DNA of 12,111 nucleotides from contig CALKXX010000170.1 in NCBI GenBank assembly GCA_938003725.1, positions 1 to 12,111 on the forward strand. The letters run 5' to 3'. Each line of letters begins with the position of its first letter. Positions within the stretch are counted from its first letter, which is position 1. The stretch is from an uncultured Sphingomonadaceae bacterium. Its GTDB lineage: Bacteria > Pseudomonadota > Alphaproteobacteria > Sphingomonadales > Sphingomonadaceae. Shown piece by piece: positions 6,123 through 12,111 of this stretch. The position numbers and the translations under genes are program-made. Below the pieces are notes generated by a model, which was not told the origin of the DNA, ran no database searches, and saw only the letters and a list, made by a program, of their open reading frames with translations.

Positions 6123-6299
6123 TTAGATAGTGGGTCGAGCTATTCGCTTGCCTTTCGTTCGGCTGGTCAGGTGGAATTTTCGACATCGGTCACACAGATA
6201 TGAACGAAGCGGAAAGTCGGCGAGCTGCGCCGCCAATTGCGCGTCCTCTTCTAATTTATATCGCTTCTTCTTTTTGCAAACACTTAACCGTGTACGCAT
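6123..6299 (-). CDS. Small Cys/His protein, putative zinc-binding, 58 residues
   Basis: This short frame begins at the ATG 6299-6297 and stops at TAA 6125-6123. The protein begins MRTRLSVCKKKKRYK and contains SYLCDRCRKFHLTSR at 33-47. Cys8, Cys36, Cys39 and His43 make a C-x27-C-x2-C-x3-H set that could hold one zinc ion. The pattern Y-x-C-x2-C-x3-HLTSR recalls small uncharacterised zinc-ribbon proteins of alphaproteobacteria and phages. The tail is basic (TKGKRIAR), so nucleic-acid binding is possible but only inferred. A purine-rich AGAGAAG lies 4 bases before the start and is partly inside a 6-bp hairpin. It is on the same strand as the SDR gene, 96 bases downstream of it. The ordered Cys/His spacing is the main reason to believe it is real. 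Confidence 0.65.
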   Translation of the reverse strand: MRTRLSVCKKKKRYKLEEDAQLAAQLADFPLRSYLCDRCRKFHLTSRTKGKRIARPTI

Positions 6300-6304
6300 G
6301 GATC

Positions 6305-6320
6305 TTCTCTCAATAGAGAA
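6305..6320 (-). promoter_or_regulatory. Hairpin covering the ribosome site of the small Cys/His gene
   Basis: Read on the minus strand, TTCTCT pairs perfectly with AGAGAA across an ATTG loop. The 3' arm is the purine-rich stretch that would serve as the Shine-Dalgarno, 5 bases before the ATG. The fold could damp or regulate translation; it is short and may be chance. Confidence 0.35.
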
Positions 6321-6395
6321 CGGTCAACAATCAAATGTCCGCAAATCATTGGTCTTCCTAGTCGATCTAACGAAATTTCATAGCTGACGAAATCG

Positions 6396-7082
6396 CTACC
6401 ATGGGTGTTCCAAGCCTTCCCATGTCCAGAAGCGTCCCGATTGAGCTGCCGTCAATCCCTCAATAAGCCGGAACAGGCCTGTAGCAGCTTCATCGACAGA
6501 GATATCCGCAGAACTTCCGCCCATATCGGTTCGAACCCATCCGGGATGAACCGGACACGCTATGATCCCATCTTGTTCTAGTTCTAGCGATAACACCTGC
6601 ATGACTTTGTTTACCGCAGCCTTCGAACTGCGATAAGCAAACGATCCTTTGCTCTTACGGTTCAGAGAGCCCATCTGGCTGGAAAGCGTCACTACTCTTG
6701 GTTTTTTTGCTGTCTTTAGACTTTCCAAGAGCGCTGCCGTAATCCGTAAAGGTGCCATTGTATTGACCTGAAAAGCATGACTCCAAGCATCATAATCCAT
6801 ATCTGCAATGCCTTGATATTCACCGCCCATTACTCCCGCGTTGTTCACTAGGATATCAAGCGGCTGTCCTTTCAGAGCGTCTCCAAGCCTTGAAACTGAT
6901 GCGCCATCGGCCACATCAAGCTGAGTGACCACGAGGTTCTCATTCTGGAAAAACTCAGACAATCCACCAGTTTTGTTTGGATCGCGACAGGCCGCGATAA
7001 CTTTGTACCTCTCCCTTATAAACAACTTGACCAAAGCCAGACCGATACCCCGATTGGCGCCTGTAATAAGAACGGTTTCCAT
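6396..7082 (-). CDS. SDR-family NAD(P)-dependent oxidoreductase, CsgA-like
   Basis: A classical short-chain dehydrogenase of 228 residues, probably cytoplasmic; its substrate cannot be told from sequence. The Rossmann cofactor motif TGANRGIG is at 7-14, the NNAG motif at 80-83, Asn107 of the catalytic tetrad in QVNTMAP, Ser135 in LSSQMGS, and Tyr150/Lys154 in YRSSK. HPGWVRTDMGG near 179-189 is typical of the C-factor (CsgA)-like SDR group. I chose the ATG at 7082 because the fold begins directly there (METVLITGA); AGGA lies about 11 bases upstream. A TTG at 7100 would add six residues without a visible ribosome site. It lies 84 bases downstream of tpiA on the same strand and may be read from the tpiA promoter. 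Confidence 0.92.
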   Translation of the reverse strand: METVLITGANRGIGLALVKLFIRERYKVIAACRDPNKTGGLSEFFQNENLVVTQLDVADGASVSRLGDALKGQPLDILVNNAGVMGGEYQGIADMDYDAWSHAFQVNTMAPLRITAALLESLKTAKKPRVVTLSSQMGSLNRKSKGSFAYRSSKAAVNKVMQVLSLELEQDGIIACPVHPGWVRTDMGGSSADISVDEAATGLFRLIEGLTAAQSGRFWTWEGLEHPW

Positions 7083-7166
7083 GGTAGAAATATCCTGCAA
7101 CTTTTAGAGCTTTCAGGCGAAATAAGTTGGCGCAAACGGAGTCGCTCCAATAAATGACACGCGCCC

Positions 7167-7913
7167 TTAGGTCGCCTCAGCCGCCTCGATGATCGGTCCA
7201 AATTTTTCGGCATTCAAACTCGCTCCGCCGACCAGTCCACCGTCGACATTTGGTACCGCTAGCAATTCTGCCGCATTACCACCGTTCATCGATCCACCAT
7301 ATTGAATTCGGACAGCGTCACTGCCTTCACCCATAAGCTCGCCGAGCTTTGCTCGGATTGCGCCGTGCATTTCCTCTACGTCCGATATTTCGGGTACGCG
7401 GCCGGTGCCGATGGCCCAGACCGGCTCATAAGCTATGGTGAGCCAATCCGCATTAGCGCTGTCGGGAAAGCTTCCTGCGAGTTGACCTGTGACCACGGCC
7501 ACGGCCTGTCCTGCATCTCGCTCTTCTTCGGTTTCGCCGACACAGATGATCGCCCCTAAACCAGCGGCATGCACCGCCTCCGCCTTCGCTTTCACGTCAG
7601 CGTCACTTTCACCGTGGTCGGCGCGGCGTTCACTGTGGCCAAGAATGGTATAGGTCGCGCCGGCTTCCTTTAGCATCGCTGCCGAAACATTCCCGGTATG
7701 CGCGCCTTTTTCATTAAAATGGCAATCCTGCGCTCCTATGGCAAAATCCGGATTGGCATTCGCAGCCGCGGTGATCAACGTGATCGGCGGGCATATACCA
7801 ACGTCGACACCGCCATGTTTGGCGGCGATCGCGGCAATATGAGCGATATCCGAAAGCTGTGCCTGCATACCGTTCATTTTCCAGTTGCCGACGATATATT
7901 TGCGATTTGCCAT
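7167..7913 (-). CDS. tpiA: Triosephosphate isomerase
   Basis: Interconverts dihydroxyacetone phosphate and glyceraldehyde 3-phosphate in glycolysis and gluconeogenesis, as a cytoplasmic TIM-barrel dimer. The 248 residues are normal length. Active-site Lys12 is in GNWKMN, His93 in LGHSERR and Glu163 in AYEPVWAIGTG. The phosphate-binding glycines are in QYGGSMN (204-210) and GGLVGGASL (225-233). The start ATG at 7913 has AGGG about 7 bases upstream. It is divergent from the ppiD-like gene. In many alphaproteobacteria tpiA precedes secG directly; here an SDR gene, a small gene and a RidA-like gene lie between. Confidence 0.97.
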   Translation of the reverse strand: MANRKYIVGNWKMNGMQAQLSDIAHIAAIAAKHGGVDVGICPPITLITAAANANPDFAIGAQDCHFNEKGAHTGNVSAAMLKEAGATYTILGHSERRADHGESDADVKAKAEAVHAAGLGAIICVGETEEERDAGQAVAVVTGQLAGSFPDSANADWLTIAYEPVWAIGTGRVPEISDVEEMHGAIRAKLGELMGEGSDAVRIQYGGSMNGGNAAELLAVPNVDGGLVGGASLNAEKFGPIIEAAEAT

Positions 7914-8073
7914 AATTTGCCCTGCCCTTGTTCAAAGTTTTTTGGGAGCTAACAAAATTTCGGCAAGAGGCCAATCTATTACATTGAAAAGCAGACCCGT
8001 TTCGCTTGAACCACAAAGCCAAGCCGCCTAAAGAGTGTCCATTATTTTTCTCGTTTAACAGATTGCTTTTTTC
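7914..8073. promoter_or_regulatory. Divergent promoter region between tpiA and the ppiD-like gene
   Basis: These 160 bases serve both divergent genes. A possible plus-strand promoter is TTGAAC at 8006-8011, a 17-base spacer, then TAAAGA at 8029-8034; both boxes are weak matches. No clear tpiA promoter is seen. The ppiD-like gene has no visible Shine-Dalgarno: the bases before its ATG are TGCTTTTTTC. Confidence 0.3.
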
Positions 8074-10023
8074 ATGATCAGCTTTTTTCGTCGCATATTC
8101 GCTTCAAAAATCGGACTATTTTTTACGATGGCCTTCGTCGCGCTTATCGCGGTGGCGTTCGCATCTTCTGATGTCACCGGCACAGGCGCCTTTGGCGGTG
8201 TCACCGGGTCTGGAACCGCAGCACAGGTTGGTGACGCTGAATTGAGCACATCCGAACTTAATCAATCGGTCAACAACGCGTTTCGCGCCGAACAGCGTGA
8301 AAACACCGCCCTGGATGTCAAAACCTATGTTGAAGGCGGCGGATTTGACAGCGTCTTGGAGCGGTTAATCAACAGTTTTGCCATTGCCGCATTTGGTGAC
8401 AAATACGGCATGACGGCCGGCAAAAGACTCGTTGATGCAGAAATCGCTGGCATACAGGCATTTCAGGGCGCAGATGGCCAGTTTAGCGAAGAGGCGTTTC
8501 GTGTGGCTTTGCAAACGCAAGGTATTAAGGAGAAGCAACTTCGCGATGATTTTACACGCAATCTGATGGCAGATCAGCTGCTGCCATTGGCCGGATATGC
8601 CGCGTCTGTACCAACAAAACTTGTCGTTCCTTATGCCTCGTTGTTGCTTGAGGGCCGCGAAGGTAAAATTGCAATTGTCCCGTCCACTGCATTTATCAGC
8701 AATACCAAGCCGGCTGATGCTGCGGTCAAAGCATTCTATAGCAAAAATAGCTCTCGCTATACGATTCCAGAACGTCGCTCGATCCGATATGCATTGTTTG
8801 ACAAGTCGCGCTTCAACGACAAGATTATACCGACCGATAAAGAGATTGAGGGACAATATAATCTCGACCAGGCAAAATATGCTGCCACCGAAACCCGCAA
8901 TCTGGAGCAAGTTATTGTCCCAACCGAGGATGCGGCCAAAGCGCTGGCGGTCAAAATTACCGGCGGTACCGCAATCAATGCAGCAGCCCAGTCCGTTGGC
9001 CTTTCTGCTGCTGAGATAGGGTCGGTCACAAAGGATGCTCTTTCGAAGTCCGCGTCACAATCGGTTGCCAACGCGGTATTTGCAGCTACATCAGGCGGCG
9101 TTTCTGCGCCCGCGCAAAGCGCGCTTGGTTGGCATATTGTGAAAATCAACAGCGTCGATCAGGTCAAGGGCAAGACCCTGGCCGAGGCGCGTCCAGAAAT
9201 TGTTACGGAGTTAACACAGAAGAAAATTGATGAAGCAATGGCCGATCTGACCGTTCGTATGGAAGATGAATTTTCCGGCGGCGCATCGTTGCAGGATATT
9301 GCCGAAGCAGAAGCATTGAAGATCGAATCTACGCCAATGCTTCTCGCCAACGGGCAAAACCCGGAAAATCAAAACTATCAACCTATCCCGGAAATGCAGC
9401 GTATTTTACCGGCGGCTTTTGCGTTGGAGGAAGATTCTGATCCGCAACTGGTAGAGATCATCCCCGGGCAGCAATATGCCGTTGTCGATGTCAACGAAAT
9501 CACACCGGCAGCGCCGCCCGCGCTAGCCAAAATACAGCAAGTCGTCATGCGGGATTACATTCTCGATCAGGGATCCAAAAAGGCCAAGACCATTGCTGAT
9601 CAAATATCCAAAGCCGTCAGCGGTGGTACGGTGCTTTCCAAGGCACTTGCCGACGCCAAAGTGAAATTGCCTCCCGTACAAAATGTCAAAACAACGCGTT
9701 CGGAATTGGTGCAACTCAGCCAGCAAGGGCAACAGGTTCCTCCCCCCCTCTCCCTGATGTTTAGCATGGCAGAGGGCAGCGCAAAAACACTACAGGCGCC
9801 TGGTGACCAAGGTTGGTTCGTTGTTTCTCTTGAGAAAATCGATCGCGGAGACGCGTCCGAGCGGCAAGACCTTTTGGCTGCAACCAATCAGCAATTCAAA
9901 CAAGTATTTGGTAACGAATATACCGAGCAGTTCATCAACGCGATGAAAGCAGATGTCGGGGTTGAACGTAATACCGATGCCCTAGAAAGTTTGAAACAGC
10001 AAATGGTCGGCGGCGGTCGTTAA
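8074..10023 (+). CDS. ppiD: PpiD/SurA_N-type periplasmic folding factor (parvulin-like domain)
   Basis: A 649-residue inner-membrane-anchored chaperone facing the periplasm, which receives proteins leaving the Sec channel. A short basic N-terminus (FFRRIFASK) precedes one membrane helix at about 12-30. A SurA-N-like helical chaperone domain covers about 45-175. A parvulin-like (Rotamase) domain covers about 270-364, ending in SALGWHIVKINSV. This domain is degenerate: the usual HIL strand is replaced by EQVIV and the active-site pattern is not intact, as in E. coli PpiD, whose parvulin domain is largely inactive. A long C-terminal helical region resumes the chaperone fold. The N-terminus MISFFRRIFASKIG is typical of the family, which fixes the ATG at 8074 although no ribosome site is seen. 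Only 7 bases separate it from trpE, so the two are probably one transcript. Confidence 0.9.
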   Translation: MISFFRRIFASKIGLFFTMAFVALIAVAFASSDVTGTGAFGGVTGSGTAAQVGDAELSTSELNQSVNNAFRAEQRENTALDVKTYVEGGGFDSVLERLINSFAIAAFGDKYGMTAGKRLVDAEIAGIQAFQGADGQFSEEAFRVALQTQGIKEKQLRDDFTRNLMADQLLPLAGYAASVPTKLVVPYASLLLEGREGKIAIVPSTAFISNTKPADAAVKAFYSKNSSRYTIPERRSIRYALFDKSRFNDKIIPTDKEIEGQYNLDQAKYAATETRNLEQVIVPTEDAAKALAVKITGGTAINAAAQSVGLSAAEIGSVTKDALSKSASQSVANAVFAATSGGVSAPAQSALGWHIVKINSVDQVKGKTLAEARPEIVTELTQKKIDEAMADLTVRMEDEFSGGASLQDIAEAEALKIESTPMLLANGQNPENQNYQPIPEMQRILPAAFALEEDSDPQLVEIIPGQQYAVVDVNEITPAAPPALAKIQQVVMRDYILDQGSKKAKTIADQISKAVSGGTVLSKALADAKVKLPPVQNVKTTRSELVQLSQQGQQVPPPLSLMFSMAEGSAKTLQAPGDQGWFVVSLEKIDRGDASERQDLLAATNQQFKQVFGNEYTEQFINAMKADVGVERNTDALESLKQQMVGGGR

Positions 10024-10030
10024 CATATCC

Positions 10031-11566
10031 ATGCGCAGTTTCGGAACAGATGCTGCGCTCAAAGCGCTTAGTGAAAATAACCCCGCGCTGATTTGGCGCC
10101 GACAGGTTGCAGACACCGAAACGCCGGTATCCGCCGCGTTAAAACTGATGGTAGCTGATCGCGGCGACTTTTTGCTGGAGTCGGTCGAAGGCGGAGAGAC
10201 ACGTGGGCGTCACAGCTTGATCGGGTTGGCGCCCGATCTGGTGTTTCGCGCGGATGGTGAGCGCGCAGAGATCAACCGCAATTGGTTGTCCGACCGAGAG
10301 GCATTTGCCTCGGAAGATTGCGATACGCTGGAAGCCTTGCGCACGCTCGTCAAAGCCTGCCGAATGGAAGTCCCACCAGAGTTACCAAGTGCCCTTGCCT
10401 GTCTGGTGGGTTATTTTGGGTATGAGACTATCGGTTTGGTGGAGAATTTGCCGCGCGCAACCAAGTCTGACCTAGATCTGCCCGATATGCTGTTCACGCG
10501 GCCCACCGTCATATTGATCTTTGACCGTTTAGCAGATGAGCTATTTCTAGTCGCACCGGTCTGGCCGGAAATCCGGGGCAGCATTGAAGATAGAATTGCA
10601 GTGGCGGACGAACGTCTTGATAAAGTGGAGCGCGAGTTAAGCGAGCCGATGACTAAGTCAAAACAAGACGCTTTGACGCCCAGTGCGTTAATCTCACTCG
10701 ATCCAAATAAAATCGACTATTCTGCTCAACTTTCGGCCGAAAAATATGGAGAAATGGTTCTTGCTGCAAAAGACTATATAGAAGCGGGGGATATCTTTCA
10801 GGTGGTGTTAGCTCAACGATTTACCACGCCCTTCCCGTTACCCCCAGTTGAGTTATATCGCGCGTTACGGCGAATCAATCCATCACCGTTTCTGTTCTTT
10901 CTCGACTTACCCGGTTTTGCTTTAATCGGCTCTAGCCCCGAGATATTGGTGCGGGCACGAAACAACGAAGTGACAATCCGTCCCATTGCCGGAACCCGTC
11001 CTCGGGGCCAGAATGCTGCGGAAGACAAAGCCAATAAAGAAAGCCTGCTCACAGACCCTAAGGAACGCGCGGAACATTTGATGTTGCTCGATCTGGGACG
11101 CAATGACGTAGGCCGCGTCGCAACCGCGAACAGTGTCGAAGTCACCGATAGCTATACCGTCGAGTTTTACAGCCACGTCATGCACATCGTATCGAACGTT
11201 GTTGGTGAACTTGCAGCCGACAAAGACGCGCTGGACGCATTGTTCGCAGGATTTCCCGCCGGTACTGTCAGTGGTGCACCCAAAGTCCGTGCTTGCGAAA
11301 TTATCGCCGAACTAGAACCCGAAACGCGCGGAGCTTATGCTGGCGGCGTCGGCTATTTCTCCCCCGATGGCAATATGGATAGCTGTATCGTTCTACGCAC
11401 TGGTGTCGTGAAAGACGGAACGCTGCATGTCCAAGCCGGCGCAGGCATAGTTGCAGATAGCGATCCCGCCTATGAACAGGCCGAATGCAAAGCCAAGGCC
11501 GGAGCATTGCTAGCCGCTGCGAAGGAAGCGGTGAAGCGCGCGCAGGATTTAGGATTTGGGCAGTAA
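10031..11566 (+). CDS. trpE: Anthranilate synthase component I
   Basis: Converts chorismate and ammonia (glutamine via TrpG) to anthranilate, the first step of tryptophan synthesis. The 511 residues match the family. The N-terminal domain holds LLES at 48-51, the tryptophan feedback-binding motif, and RGRHSLIG. The chorismate-binding domain covers about 235-500, with GSSPE (300-304), PIAGTRPRG (318-326), LLDLGRNDVGRV, His385 in SHVMHIVS, FPAGTVSGAPK (408-418) and GAGIVADSDP. These features fit TrpE rather than PabB or isochorismate synthase, though TrpE and PabB are close relatives. The ATG at 10031 lies 7 bases after the ppiD-like stop with no good Shine-Dalgarno, suggesting translational coupling. 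No leader peptide or attenuator is visible. The separate amidotransferase gene trpG is not found in the visible sequence downstream. Confidence 0.95.
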   Translation: MRSFGTDAALKALSENNPALIWRRQVADTETPVSAALKLMVADRGDFLLESVEGGETRGRHSLIGLAPDLVFRADGERAEINRNWLSDREAFASEDCDTLEALRTLVKACRMEVPPELPSALACLVGYFGYETIGLVENLPRATKSDLDLPDMLFTRPTVILIFDRLADELFLVAPVWPEIRGSIEDRIAVADERLDKVERELSEPMTKSKQDALTPSALISLDPNKIDYSAQLSAEKYGEMVLAAKDYIEAGDIFQVVLAQRFTTPFPLPPVELYRALRRINPSPFLFFLDLPGFALIGSSPEILVRARNNEVTIRPIAGTRPRGQNAAEDKANKESLLTDPKERAEHLMLLDLGRNDVGRVATANSVEVTDSYTVEFYSHVMHIVSNVVGELAADKDALDALFAGFPAGTVSGAPKVRACEIIAELEPETRGAYAGGVGYFSPDGNMDSCIVLRTGVVKDGTLHVQAGAGIVADSDPAYEQAECKAKAGALLAAAKEAVKRAQDLGFGQ

Positions 11567-11633
11567 CCGCGCTCATATCAAACGCATAGTCCCGGTTAGA
11601 TATACGGCAGATCGACACCAGCTGTTAAGATAA

Positions 11634-11650
11634 AACCATCTTTCGATGTT
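11634..11650 (-). terminator. Weak possible terminator of the DUF7282-like gene
   Basis: On the minus strand, AACATC pairs with GAT-GTT (one bulged G) around a GAAA tetraloop and is followed by TTATCTTAAC. The stem is short and the T-tract interrupted, so this is a weak call. No plus-strand terminator for trpE is obvious in the spacer 11567-11668. Confidence 0.25.
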
Positions 11651-11668
11651 CGCCGCCAATAAGCTGGC

Positions 11669-12109
11669 CTACTCCGGAAGGGAAATCAAATGGGCAATCA
11701 TTCTGGAACCTTCGAAAACGGCGGTATCTTCGACATTTATTCCATCTTCAACGAAGACAAAATCAAACACCCGGTCCTGATCCACATCTTCGTGCAGCAT
11801 GACCAAAAATTTCTCTTCGGCGTCTGCTGGGTGGTTGACCCGGATCGTCACATTCTTGCTCTGCCCCGGGTTTAAGTAAGCGAACCCAGACACTATATCG
11901 CCATCAGGGCGGCCATCGATAACCGGATGAAGGACCAGCCAACCCGCTTTCTCAATGGTAACTTCCGGAAAGGTGATCGCGGTTGTGTTTGCGCGCAAGG
12001 TGGATACGTTTGCTCCATTGACGCTTATCTCCGAAACAATCGATTCCTCATTGCGGCGGGTCAAGCCTGCGACCTCGATTGCGTTGGCCTTGCCATTACC
12101 CATCGTCAT
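11669..12109 (-). CDS. DUF7282-like beta-sandwich protein, probably 5'-truncated by the window
   Basis: The visible 146 residues end at TAG 11671-11669. The region from about residue 45 on resembles the DUF7282 domain: a hydrophobic strand GWLVLHPVIDG, then VSGFAYLNPGQSKNVTIRV, then EKFLVMLHEDVDQDRVFDF, and an acidic stretch before the last strand. In that family such domains are found on exported proteins, and their function is unknown. The first ATG in the window is only two bases from the edge and the visible N-terminus (TMGNGKANAIEV) is not a signal peptide. The true start and any signal peptide or further domain probably lie beyond the edge. It converges on trpE with a 102-base gap. The family assignment is from pattern memory, not a search. 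Confidence 0.6.
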   Translation of the reverse strand: MTMGNGKANAIEVAGLTRRNEESIVSEISVNGANVSTLRANTTAITFPEVTIEKAGWLVLHPVIDGRPDGDIVSGFAYLNPGQSKNVTIRVNHPADAEEKFLVMLHEDVDQDRVFDFVFVEDGINVEDTAVFEGSRMIAHLISLPE

Positions 12110-12111
12110 TT

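Noticed and set aside
6130..6387. Plus-strand frame of 85 codons after the RidA-like gene
   Set aside because: It overlaps the small Cys/His gene on the opposite strand and has no motif or ribosome site; the minus-strand frame is more protein-like.
8365..8910. Minus-strand frame of 181 codons
   Set aside because: It is a shadow of the ppiD-like gene; the plus-strand protein has a membrane anchor and the SurA_N/parvulin layout.

Overview
The window looks like a chromosomal segment from an alphaproteobacterium, most probably a sphingomonad (Sphingomonadales). This is judged from protein character (LolC/E, CTP synthase, SecG with a long acidic Ala-rich tail, a SurA_N/PpiD-type chaperone placed directly before trpE) and from gene order. 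I ran no database search. Base composition looks moderate, lower than in many high-GC soil sphingomonads; I did not calculate it. Nearly all of the window is housekeeping, but the intergenic spaces are rich in structure.

Layout. Minus strand from the left edge: a LolC/LolE-type lipoprotein-release permease whose 3' end is off the window. A 529-base spacer follows. It holds a TGTGA-type palindrome, an orphan plus-strand terminator nested inside perfect 18-bp inverted arms, a candidate RpoH (sigma-32) promoter and a ROSE-like RNA thermometer. The thermometer leads into a plus-strand small heat-shock protein (ibpA). ibpA converges on a Crp-family regulator, and back-to-back terminators lie between them. 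The Crp-family gene has a CRP-like box just upstream, consistent with autoregulation. Next on the minus strand are pyrG and secG.

The usual alphaproteobacterial run tpiA-secG-pyrG is interrupted here by about 1.9 kb. This block carries a plus-strand exported RidA-fold protein lacking the family's catalytic arginine, a minus-strand 58-residue putative zinc-binding protein, and a minus-strand SDR oxidoreductase. tpiA follows on the minus strand. Divergent from it is a plus-strand pair, ppiD-like chaperone and trpE, separated by 7 bases. A minus-strand gene whose 5' end is off the right edge (DUF7282-like beta-sandwich protein) converges on trpE, in a place where trpG might have been expected.

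How the parts work together. lolC, secG and ppiD serve the envelope (lipoprotein release, Sec translocation, periplasmic folding). pyrG, tpiA and trpE are core metabolism. ibpA is a heat-shock gene with likely dual control, transcription by RpoH and translation by the thermometer. I found no clear new multi-gene system. The most interesting items are the thermometer, the nested palindrome/terminator with no obvious upstream gene, the small Cys/His protein with a hairpin over its ribosome binding site, and the arginine-less secreted RidA protein.
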